Of a DNA stretch of 7,963 nucleotides, positions 1 to 6,408 are shown one piece after another (positions within the stretch are counted from its first letter, which is position 1; each line of letters opens with the position of its first letter). The stretch comes from Alphaproteobacteria bacterium. Lineage in GTDB: Bacteria > Pseudomonadota > Alphaproteobacteria > RF32 > CAG-239. The position numbers were made by a program, and so were the translations under genes. Where the stretch lies: NCBI GenBank assembly GCA_017452115.1, contig JAFTNB010000169.1, positions 1 to 7,963 on the forward strand, written 5' to 3'. The notes under the pieces are model-generated. The model saw nothing but the letters and a program-made list of their open reading frames with translations, made no database searches and was not told the origin of the DNA.

Positions 1-39
1 AATTACCAACCGCTCGTTTAAATTGATAAAGTTATTCTT

Positions 40-879
40 ATGATTTATTCTTTTGATGATATTGTTACTCGTTTATGTTCCGAAAATATTTCCTCTCCTC
101 GGCTTGAAGCTCGTATGATGCTTGCTTATATATTAGGTTGTGATGCTTCTCAAGTTCAACCGTCACAAATCAATTTATCAGCAGAACAACAAACTATTTT
201 AGATGATATGCTTGAACAACGTTTAGAACATAAACCTCTTTGCAAAATCTTAGGAACTAAGTCTTTTTATAAATATGATTTTATTGTTAGTGAGGATGTA
301 CTTTCTCCTCGCCCCGATACTGAAATTTTAGTTGAAGCAGCTATAGATTTAGGCAAACAGTTTCCTATTCATAAAATTTTAGACATGGGGATTGGTTCCG
401 GTTGTATTTTGCTTTCTCTTTTAGGAGATTTACCGGCTGCCGTTGGTACAGGAATTGATATTTCTGCAAATGCATTAGAAATTGCCCGTAAAAATGCAAA
501 ACGTTTAGGTTTATCGGAGAGGTGTCGTTTTTTTCAAAGTAGCTGGTTTAGTGAACGTATTGATTATGGTGAAAATTTTGACTTGATAGTTTCCAATCCT
601 CCGTATATTCCGACAAAGGATATATCAGGCTTGGATCCTGAGGTTAAATTTTATGATCCTCTTACTGCACTTGATGGAGGAGAGGATGGCTTAAGGGATT
701 ATTGTCGTATTGCTGCAATAGCACCAACACTTTTAAGTGATGATGGATTCTTATTATTAGAATGTGGCGATGGACAATCCGGAGAAGTTATTAAAATATT
801 TATGTCAACAGGTTTAGAATTAGTTGATGTTCGTAAAGACTTATCCGGAAAAGATAGATGTATAATTTTGAAAAAATGA
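40..879 (+). CDS. prmC: Peptide chain release factor N5-glutamine methyltransferase PrmC (HemK)
   Basis: This cytoplasmic enzyme methylates the glutamine of the GGQ motif in release factors RF1 and RF2, using S-adenosylmethionine, and so tunes translation termination. The 279 residues match the usual family length. An N-terminal helical release-factor-binding domain (about 1-80) precedes a Rossmann methyltransferase domain. Visible motifs are SPRPDTE (89-94 region), the SAM-binding loop DMGIGSGC (115-122; most homologues have DLGTGSG), GIDIS (138-142), the catalytic NPPYI (186-190), ALDGGEDGL (210-218) and a C-terminal DLSGKDR (267-273). The ATG at 40 gives a canonical N-terminus, although no clear Shine-Dalgarno precedes it. 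In Alphaproteobacteria prmC normally follows prfA, and only 39 bases lie upstream here, so translation from an upstream prfA transcript is plausible but not visible. Identification is secure. Confidence 0.96.
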   Translation: MIYSFDDIVTRLCSENISSPRLEARMMLAYILGCDASQVQPSQINLSAEQQTILDDMLEQRLEHKPLCKILGTKSFYKYDFIVSEDVLSPRPDTEILVEAAIDLGKQFPIHKILDMGIGSGCILLSLLGDLPAAVGTGIDISANALEIARKNAKRLGLSERCRFFQSSWFSERIDYGENFDLIVSNPPYIPTKDISGLDPEVKFYDPLTALDGGEDGLRDYCRIAAIAPTLLSDDGFLLLECGDGQSGEVIKIFMSTGLELVDVRKDLSGKDRCIILKK

Positions 880-1042
880 TTTGCAAATAAAAAAAATCTC
901 TGTATTATCGGGCACAGATGCTTGATAGTATTTTGTTCGCATCTCAGGTTATTTCAAAATTTAACTTCTTTATTTTAACTTTGTTTATTTAGTAATTTCG
1001 ATTTTTTTGAGATTCTGAATTTATTTTATGTGGTAAAAGTAT

Positions 1043-1618
1043 ATGAAAAAAAATAACAATAAATATCGTAATAATTATTCCAGTGTCTATTCTCTTAACT
1101 ACAAATTTGATAGCTGTAGTATTGCCGGAAAAATCAATGGTACTGCCCTTGATTTGATTAAGAAATACAATGAGCTTGCCAAAGAAGCTCAAAGTAATGG
1201 CGACCATGTTAATGCCGAAGTTTTTCGCCAATATGCTGAACACTATCGTAAAATTGTTACCGAAATTAATGAAAAACGCTCTCAAACTACTTTGCCGCGT
1301 AATCAACGTTGTAATCGTAGCGAAGATACGGATTTTTCTTTGAGCGATTCTATTGAAAATACTGATACGGATATTGTATTAGAAGAAGTTAATAAAGCTC
1401 CTGTTATTGATATTACAGCAGAATTAAAATCAGAAACAGATGCTTTGTCTGTTGATATGGTAGAAACACCCAAACCGGCCGTTAAAAAAAGTTTTACCGT
1501 AATCGAAATTAAGCCCGAAGAAAATCAAATTGAAACAACAGAAACAAAAGAGGTTAAACCACGCCGCCGTACTGTTCGAAAAAAAACAGAAAAAACTGAT
1601 GATGCGGTAGCAGTATAA
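1043..1618 (+). CDS. DUF4167 domain protein
   Basis: This is a 191-residue protein of the alphaproteobacterial DUF4167 family, whose molecular function is not established. The conserved domain is at residues 22-80: FDS, then a GTALDLIKKYNELAKEAQ helix, a GDHVNAE turn and QYAEHYRKIV, the family hallmark Q-x-AEHY-x-(K/R)-I. Family members usually start with a basic, Asn/Arg/Gly-rich tail. Here this is the Lys/Asn-rich MKKNNNKYRNN. The middle (about 90-165) is acidic and low in complexity, and the C-terminus is basic (KPRRRTVRKK, 172-181), suggesting nucleic-acid contact by inference only. Its place between prmC and clpB is the typical alphaproteobacterial neighbourhood. The start at 1043 has only a weak upstream purine stretch (GGTAAAAG). 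An in-frame ATG at 1028 is immediately closed by a stop. A 163-base gap separates it from prmC. Confidence 0.88.
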   Translation: MKKNNNKYRNNYSSVYSLNYKFDSCSIAGKINGTALDLIKKYNELAKEAQSNGDHVNAEVFRQYAEHYRKIVTEINEKRSQTTLPRNQRCNRSEDTDFSLSDSIENTDTDIVLEEVNKAPVIDITAELKSETDALSVDMVETPKPAVKKSFTVIEIKPEENQIETTETKEVKPRRRTVRKKTEKTDDAVAV

Positions 1619-1630
1619 ATTATAATTTAT

Positions 1631-1638
1631 AAAGGAGG
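1631..1638 (+). promoter_or_regulatory. Perfect Shine-Dalgarno deciding a GTG start
   Basis: AAAGGAGG is fully complementary to the 16S anti-Shine-Dalgarno and lies 7 bases before the GTG at 1646. It is the strongest ribosome-binding site in the window and fixes the unusual GTG start of the phosphoesterase gene. Most neighbouring genes have weak or no such site. Confidence 0.85.
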
Positions 1639-1645
1639 CTGAACG

Positions 1646-2797
1646 GTGTTTTTTCTAGTTGCTGCTTTTATTGTTGCCACTGCCGGTTCAGCAGTTACCA
1701 TTAAAACTTTAGTCGGTTATAATTCTTATAGCTTATGGCTGAAACTATTAGTGGCTGTCTTGGTTGTTTTAGGCTGGACAGCTCCTTTATTTTCTCGTCT
1801 TTTACGAAAAGCATATTCTTTTTTGGGAGAAGCATATCCTTATGTTTCCAATACCCTATACATATTATTCGGCTTTGTATTTATATTGTTTGTGTTGCTT
1901 GTTTTGCGTGATTTTTTCTGGTTTTTAGGGTGGAAAATCAGTCGTTTCTGGACCGATTCCGATTTTTTGAACCCTCGCAATACCGTATATATTAGTAAAG
2001 CTAATTTGCTTGTTATTGCCATTAGTGTTGCTGCTTCTGTATGGGCGGTATGGGAAGGAACAAAACTTCCTGCAATTAAAACTATTACTATTGAAACTCC
2101 AAAAATAAAGCAAGAATACCATTTTGTTTTGTTGAATGATTTGCATATTACACGTTCAATACCGAAAGAACGCATACGCAGTATTATTAATCAGACTAAC
2201 CGCCTCCGTCCGGATGCTGTATTTTTGGTCGGTGATATTATTGATGACAGAACTCAATATATTGGAGCACAGTTAGATGAGTTGAAAAATCTTCAGGCTC
2301 CGCTCGGAGTATATGCCGTTAGCGGCAATCATGAATTATATAATGGTTTAAACCTATGGATGCGTAATTTCAAACGCTTGGGAATACGAGTTTTAATGAA
2401 TGACGGTGTTCGTTTGGAGAATAGTAAAATTTTTGTTGGCGGTATTCCTGACTTAAATACAGCTTTTAGTCCTTATTTTAAGGTTGATTTTGCAAAAACG
2501 TTCAAAAACAGCCGCCATAATGATTATCGAATTTTACTTTCTCACTACCCGAATTTGAGTGATTATCCGGAACGCAGATACGATTTGCAATTGTCTGGGC
2601 ATACTCATGGCGGACAAATTTTTCCGTTCCATTATTTGAGCAAGAAAGCAAATAAATATCTTGCCGGATTGTATGACGTCGGAGATTATAAATTATATGT
2701 ATCTCGCGGTACTGGTTATTGGGGACCTCCAATGCGTTTATTTGCTCCTTCGGAAATCACCGAGATTATTCTGAAACCAATAAAAAAATCAAAATGA
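1646..2797 (+). CDS. Membrane-anchored metallophosphoesterase (YaeI/YkuE type)
   Basis: This is a 383-residue dinuclear-metal phosphoesterase tied to the inner membrane. Four hydrophobic segments (about 2-20, 31-50, 70-88 and 119-136) precede the catalytic domain. The metal-binding motifs come in canonical order: NDLH (D165, H167), GDIID (D197), GNHE (N228, H229), LLSHYP (H300) and SGHTHGGQ (H319, H321). The C-terminal YVSRGTGYWGPPMRLFAPSEIT is typical of the YaeI/YkuE group. Motif I is NDLH where SDLH or TDLH is usual, but the metal ligands are kept. The substrate cannot be read from sequence. Relatives include general phosphodiesterases and the chlamydial UDP-diacylglucosamine pyrophosphatase LpxG, so a lipid A or envelope phosphoester role is possible but unproven. 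The GTG start is fixed by a perfect Shine-Dalgarno. The 27-base gap after the DUF4167 gene suggests co-transcription. Confidence 0.9.
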   Translation: MFFLVAAFIVATAGSAVTIKTLVGYNSYSLWLKLLVAVLVVLGWTAPLFSRLLRKAYSFLGEAYPYVSNTLYILFGFVFILFVLLVLRDFFWFLGWKISRFWTDSDFLNPRNTVYISKANLLVIAISVAASVWAVWEGTKLPAIKTITIETPKIKQEYHFVLLNDLHITRSIPKERIRSIINQTNRLRPDAVFLVGDIIDDRTQYIGAQLDELKNLQAPLGVYAVSGNHELYNGLNLWMRNFKRLGIRVLMNDGVRLENSKIFVGGIPDLNTAFSPYFKVDFAKTFKNSRHNDYRILLSHYPNLSDYPERRYDLQLSGHTHGGQIFPFHYLSKKANKYLAGLYDVGDYKLYVSRGTGYWGPPMRLFAPSEITEIILKPIKKSK

Positions 2798-2812
2798 GTC
2801 ATTGATTTTTTT
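2782..2812 (+). terminator. Candidate A/T-rich intrinsic terminator after the phosphoesterase gene
   Basis: A perfect 10-bp inverted repeat pairs AAAAAAATCA (2782-2791) with TGATTTTTTT (2803-2812) around an 11-base loop, ending in seven T. It spans the TGA stop at 2795-2797. The stem has only one G-C pair, so termination may be weak or bidirectional. It would separate the upstream genes from clpB. Confidence 0.4.
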
Positions 2813-2831
2813 ATGCCTCATTTCCTATATT
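2802..2831 (+). promoter_or_regulatory. Candidate promoter for clpB
   Basis: TTGATT (2802-2807) and TATATT (2826-2831) are spaced by 18 bases and resemble a sigma-70 type -35/-10 pair, about 31 bases before the clpB ATG. In sequence this AT-rich such a match is easily found by chance, and the -35 overlaps the 3' arm of the terminator-like hairpin. I see no RpoH-type heat-shock promoter (CTTGAA with CCCCAT) and no CIRCE inverted repeat (TTAGCACTC/GAGTGCTAA) in the 65-base gap, although clpB genes are often heat-shock regulated. Confidence 0.3.
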
Positions 2832-2862
2832 ATATATATGTAAATAATGTGAGGTAAGAGCT

Positions 2863-5457
2863 ATGGATTTTGAAAAATTAACCACACGTTCTCGCGAACT
2901 AATCCAAGATGTAAGCAAATTAGCCGCAAGTCGCAAACATCAATATATTTCACCTGAACATCTTTTATCAGTGTTGCTTAATGATAAAAGCGGACAGATT
3001 GATGAATTGATTAGTAAGTCCGGTGGAAATATTTCTCAAATCAGACAGCGTGTTGAGGAGCAACTGAATAAAATTCCCGAAGTGTCGGGAGAAGGAACGC
3101 AAAGTCTTATGTCGCAAGATTTTACCCGTGTTATGCTCGAGGCGGAAAAACTAGCGGATAAGTCCGGTGATAAATATGTTACTCTTGAACGGATTCTCCA
3201 AGCTTTAACATTAAGTTCCGGTACTCCTGCGCAACGAATTTTGCAAGAAAGCGGAGTTGACGCGAAAAAGCTCAATCAAACTATTAATGACTATCGCCAA
3301 GGACGGGTGGCTGATAGTGAAAGTGCGGAAGATAATTTTGAAGCCTTAAAAAAATATGCTGTTGATATTACGCAAAAAGCCCAAGAAGGCAAATTAGATC
3401 CGGTAATCGGTCGTGATCACGAAATTCGCCATGCCATTCAGGTATTGTCGCGCCGTACTAAAAATAATCCGATATTAATTGGTGAACCCGGAGTTGGTAA
3501 AACAGCAATTGTTGAGGGTTTAGCCATTCGTATTGTTAATGATGATGTGCCGGAGAGTCTAAAACGTAAACGTTTGCTGTCATTAGATATGGGGGCACTT
3601 ATTGCCGGAGCCAAGTTTCGTGGTTAATTTGAAGAAAGATTAAAATCCTTACTCAAAGATGTTGAAGCTTCAAATGGTAATATAATTTTATTTATTGATG
3701 AAATGCACACTATTGTCGGAGCCGGTGCTGCCGAGGGTTCTATGGATGCTTCAAATTTACTTAAGCCGGCGTTGGCACGTGGAGAATTGCATTGTGTCGG
3801 TGCTACAACATTAAATGAATACAAAAAATATATTGAAAAAGATGCTGCTTTAGCTCGCCGTTTCCAGCCTGTTTATATTAGTGAGCCCAGTGTGGAAGAA
3901 ACAATTTCTATTCTTCGTGGTATTAAAGAAAAATTTGAACTTCATCATGGTGTGCGAATTTCCGATTCTGCATTGCTTGCGGCAGCAACATTATCTAACA
4001 GATATATCAGTGATAGATTTTTACCGGACAAGGCTATTGATTTAATGGATGAAGCTGCAAGTTCGTTGCGTATGAGTATCGATTCTAAGCCGGAAGAATT
4101 AGATGAACTGGATAGAAAAATTTTGCAGCTGAAAATTGAGCGGGAAGCACTGAAAAAAGAAACTGATGACAAATCAAAACAACGCTTGGAACATATCGGT
4201 TATGAAATCAGCGGTTTGGAATCTAAAGCCAAGAGTTTGGAAGATAAATGGAAGAGCGATAAACAGGTTTTATCTGATTTAACCAGCCTAAAAGACAAAT
4301 TAGACAAAGCCAAAATAGAAGTAGAAATTGCCAAACGTAACGGAGAATATGAAAAAGCCGGAGAATTGCAATATGGTTTGATACCCGAGCTTGAACAAAA
4401 AATTAAAACCGCCGAAGAAAATTCACAGCAAAAAAATAATGGAGCAGGCGAAACTGTTACCGAAGCAAATATTGCTGCAGTCGTTTCCAAATGGACAGGA
4501 ATTCCGGTTGATAAAATGCTCGAGGGAGAAAGAGAAAAACTCATTAAAATGGAAGATTTTTTGAGTAAACGTGTAGTCAGGCAAAAAGAAGCTATTGTTG
4601 CTGTATCTAATGCCGTTCGCCGTAGTCGTGCCGGTATCAGCGAAAGCAGACAACCGATAGGTTCATTTTTGTTCCTCGGACCAACAGGGGTAGGAAAAAC
4701 TGAATTAAGCAAAGCTCTGGCAGAGTTTTTATTTAATGATGAAAGTGCGATGCTGCGGATTGATATGTCTGAATATATGGAAAAACATTCCGTGGCAAGA
4801 TTAATTGGTTCTCCTCCGGGATATGTCGGCTATGAAGAAGGCGGTGCTTTGACCGAAGCTGTCCGCCGCAGTCCTTATCAGGTAATCCTTTTTGATGAGA
4901 TAGAAAAAGCTCATCCGGATGTCTTTAATATTTTGTTGCAAGTATTGGATGACGGACGTTTAACGGATGGTAAGGGACGTACTGTGGATTTCAAAAATAC
5001 CATTATTATCATGACTTCTAATCTTGGTTCAGACATTTTAAGCCGTGCTACTTCCGCCGATGATGGTAAGAAAGTGCGTGCACAGATTATGGATGTAGTC
5101 AAAGCATCTTTTCGTCCGGAATTTATTAACCGGATTGATGAAATAATTATTTTTCATAAGCTAGATAAAAATAATATTAGAAATATTGCGGAAATACAAA
5201 TTCATAATATTGAAAAACGCTTGGCAGAACGTAATATTCATCTGAATGTTAATGAAACTGCGGAAATCTGGATTGTTAATAATGGTTATGATGCCGCATA
5301 TGGCGCAAGACCATTAAGGCGTTTACTCAAAAATCAAATTGAAAATAAATTAGCTATGAAAATTTTGAGTGGTGAAATTTCCGATAACGATACCGCTAAT
5401 GTTATTGTCAGCGGCGGAGAGTTAGAAATAGTCAAGGATAAACGCAAACATGGATAA
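2863..5457 (+). pseudogene. clpB: ATP-dependent disaggregase ClpB, interrupted by one in-frame TAA
   Basis: ClpB is a cytoplasmic hexameric AAA+ chaperone that, with DnaK, threads aggregated proteins through its pore. The reading frame spans 865 codons including both stops, matching the family (857 residues in E. coli). Codon 255 is TAA and splits it into a 254-residue head and a 609-residue tail. The head has the Clp N-domain (about 1-145), Walker A1 GEPGVGKT (207-214) and ends at pore-loop residues KFRG. Past the stop the same frame continues FEERLK, Walker B1 LFIDE (276-280), the coiled-coil middle domain (about 405-525), Walker A2 GPTGVGKT (606-613), pore loop 2 GYVG (653-656), Walker B2 LFDE (676-679) and the sensor-2 motif GARPLRR. 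The ATG at 2863 has a GAGG 8 bases upstream. No other lesion is visible, so this may be a recent mutation, polymorphism or base error. The tail lacks Walker A1 and has no convincing ribosome-binding site. Confidence 0.93.
3625..3627 (+). other. In-frame TAA replacing the conserved Glu of the ClpB pore-loop motif
   Basis: The family motif is R-G-E-F-E-E-R, and here it reads CGT GGT TAA TTT GAA GAA AGA. A single G-to-T change in GAA explains it. The following base is T, a context that normally terminates efficiently, and no pyrrolysine- or selenocysteine-like recoding applies to TAA. Since TAA also ends the DUF4167 gene, clpB itself and the 277-residue gene, a code change is not supported. Confidence 0.9.
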
Positions 5458-5881
5458 TATTTATCAAAAAGCCATTGAAGTAGCAACTGCTATGTCAGTT
5501 GCTACTCCGGATAATGGTGTAGTTTTGTATAGCATCAGCTTTTTACCAACCAAAGAAAATAAAGAACAGGCTTTTGCTTATTTAGAACAACATCCGGATG
5601 CCATGATGATTGATCAAACCGAATGCGGGCAGGCATTGATTAAAATGGGGTTGTTGAATAATCATCCTGAATTGAGTTCTGAACAAATAGCACATGTTTG
5701 GAAAATTGCTTCAAAACGTATGATAGAGCAGGCGCGGGGAGATATTAAGGCTTTTGTAAAAAATGCTGATTCTCGTAGCGTTTTTAGAAGTACAGAACTT
5801 CCGACTATTTTGCAAAATCCATATATTCATACAATCAACGGAATTGATAAATTTACTTTTGCTAATTCATATTTTGGCTGA
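5450..5881 (+). CDS. Hypothetical protein overlapping the end of clpB
   Basis: I do not recognise this 143-residue protein. It is soluble-looking, with no signal peptide and no membrane segment, and mixes predicted helices (about 3-16, 36-47, 76-105) with a short hydrophobic strand, GVVLYSISF (23-31). It has a single cysteine (59, in [11 protein letters not shown]). The start codon lies inside the clpB stop region (ATGGATAA, 8-base overlap), and AAGGA (5434-5438) lies about 11 bases upstream, so translation is probably coupled to clpB. That would make it part of the clpB transcript and possibly affected by the nonsense codon there through polarity. Codon usage resembles its neighbours, which supports a real gene. 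No function is proposed. Confidence 0.72.
   Translation: MDNIYQKAIEVATAMSVATPDNGVVLYSISFLPTKENKEQAFAYLEQHPDAMMIDQTECGQALIKMGLLNNHPELSSEQIAHVWKIASKRMIEQARGDIKAFVKNADSRSVFRSTELPTILQNPYIHTINGIDKFTFANSYFG
5480..5505 (+). repeat. Perfect 10-bp inverted repeat inside the start of the 143-residue gene
   Basis: GTAGCAACTG (5480-5489) and CAGTTGCTAC (5496-5505) are exact reverse complements around a 6-base loop. They lie 30 bases after the start codon and 22 bases after the clpB stop. No T-run follows, so this is not an intrinsic terminator. It also reflects a repeated peptide (VAT-AMS-VAT), so the symmetry may be incidental. It could act as an mRNA hairpin or an operator. Confidence 0.6.
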
Positions 5882-5977
5882 TAGAAGGAAACAAATGGTG
5901 ACAGTATCCTTAATACAATTCTTACAGTCTTCATCATAATTGTCATGCCTATTCTTTGTAACGCACACCACATTATT

Positions 5978-6017
5978 GTCATGCCTCGTTTTCGTAAGAA
6001 AACGCCAAGGCATCTAC
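5978..6017 (+). repeat. Two-stem palindromic element, copy 1
   Basis: GTCAT leads into an outer stem ATGCCT (5981-5986) with AGGCAT (6008-6013) and an inner stem CGTTTTC (5987-5993) with GAAAACG (5998-6004). The loop is GTAA, and an unpaired CCA (6005-6007) lies on the 3' side only. The unit ends in CTAC and is followed by the 20-base linker region that leads into copy 2. Confidence 0.85.
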
Positions 6018-6034
6018 AAATTATTAATAGAATT

Positions 6035-6075
6035 GTCATCCCTATTTTTCTGCAAAGCAGAAAAATTCCAGGGAT
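6035..6075 (+). repeat. Two-stem palindromic element, copy 2
   Basis: The outer stem is ATCCCT (6038-6043) with AGGGAT (6070-6075). The inner stem is ATTTTTCTGC (6044-6053) with GCAGAAAAAT (6057-6066), a perfect 10 bp closed by an AAA loop. An unpaired TCC (6067-6069) sits in the same 3' position as in copy 1. Both stems differ in sequence from copy 1 yet remain fully paired. Confidence 0.85.
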
Positions 6076-6183
6076 ATTCCAATTAGCTCTTTTCTCTAAT
6101 TCGTAAATCACGTGACCTTGGTTATCACCTCGGTGCGATGACAATAAAGGGAAATTGGCTTGGAACAATGACCTCAATGCAAA

Positions 6184-6210
6184 GTCATCTTCGGATACAC
6201 ACATTCTCTT
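6184..6210 (+). repeat. Degenerate GTCAT unit preceding the tandem repeat
   Basis: This 27-base segment starts GTCATCTTCGGA, close to the GTCATCCTCGGA of the three units that follow directly, but its second half diverges. It is probably an eroded first member of the head-to-tail series 6184-6300. Confidence 0.5.
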
Positions 6211-6270
6211 GTCATCCTCGGACTCATATTTTTTATAACTGTCATCCTCAGACTCATATTTTTTATAACT
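6211..6270 (+). repeat. 30-bp tandem duplication
   Basis: Two head-to-tail 30-base units (6211-6240 and 6241-6270) differ only at their tenth base (G versus A). Each begins GTCATCCTC and ends TTTTTTATAACT. The third unit at 6271 shares the first 13 bases and then diverges into a palindrome. The near identity indicates recent duplication. Because 30 is a multiple of three, the - strand shows an open frame encoding a repeated SEDDSYKKYE peptide, which I regard as incidental. Confidence 0.9.
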
Positions 6271-6300
6271 GTCATCCTCGGACTTGTTCCGAGAATCCAC
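6271..6300 (+). repeat. Palindromic GTCAT element closing the tandem series
   Basis: GTCATCCTCGGACTTGTTCC begins this 30-base unit, which ends GAGAATCCAC. CTCGGA (6277-6282) pairs with TCCGAG (6288-6293) around a 5-base loop. It matches the common alphaproteobacterial intergenic repeat of the form GTCATCC-CGGA-cttg-TCCG-GGATCCA, and is the likely intact ancestor of the two preceding units. Confidence 0.75.
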
Positions 6301-6310
6301 TTAAATAACT

Positions 6311-6339
6311 TGGATACTCGGGATAAACCCGAGTATGAC
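6311..6339 (-). repeat. Inverted-orientation palindromic GTCAT element
   Basis: Read on the - strand this starts GTCATACTCGGG and ends in ATCCA, the same head and tail as the unit at 6271-6300. ATACTCGGG (6314-6322) pairs perfectly over 9 bp with CCCGAGTAT (6328-6336) around the loop ATAAA. It lies only 10 bases from the direct copy, making a head-out pair. Confidence 0.8.
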
Positions 6340-6351
6340 ATTAAGGTAGGT

Positions 6352-6391
6352 GTCATTCCTCGATTGCGACAGCAATCGTCAAGGAATCTCC
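6352..6391 (+). repeat. Two-stem palindromic element, copy 3
   Basis: The outer stem is ATTCCT (6355-6360) with AGGAAT (6382-6387). The inner stem is CGATTGC (6361-6367) with GCAATCG (6372-6378) around the loop GACA. The unpaired TCA (6379-6381) again lies only on the 3' side. A linker ATTATTAATAGAGTTGTCAT (6394-6413) joins it to copy 4. The same linker with one mismatch joins copies 1 and 2 (6020-6039). Confidence 0.85.
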
Positions 6392-6408
6392 TGATTATTA
6401 ATAGAGTT

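Noticed and set aside
1..39. 3' end of an upstream gene, possibly prfA
   Set aside because: Expected from alphaproteobacterial gene order, and one frame ends at TGA 24-26, but seven codons are too few to identify it.
897..944. Two mutually exclusive short hairpins in the prmC-DUF4167 gap (TCTGT/ACAGA and AGATGC/GCATCT)
   Set aside because: The stems are only 5-6 bp, there is no T-run or leader peptide, and such pairs are common by chance. The 163-base gap shows no convincing promoter or riboswitch.
3625..3627. Stop-codon reassignment or programmed recoding of TAA to Glu
   Set aside because: TAA terminates the DUF4167 gene, clpB and the 277-residue gene normally. No bacterial TAA-to-Glu code is known to me, and no other in-frame TAA interrupts a gene here.
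4200..4712. Long - strand open frame (170 codons) opposite clpB
   Set aside because: Antisense shadow of a strongly conserved gene, with a Ser/Leu-rich composition typical of reverse-frame translation.
3703..5457. The clpB tail as an independent gene starting at ATG 3703
   Set aside because: The frame is continuous with sequence upstream of this ATG that is clearly ClpB (FEERLK, LFIDE). No ribosome-binding site precedes it, and a start here would fall within Walker B1. The known internal ClpB start lies much earlier, near residue 149.
6184..6300. Possible CRISPR array
   Set aside because: The repeats are head to tail with no unique spacers between them, and no cas genes are nearby.
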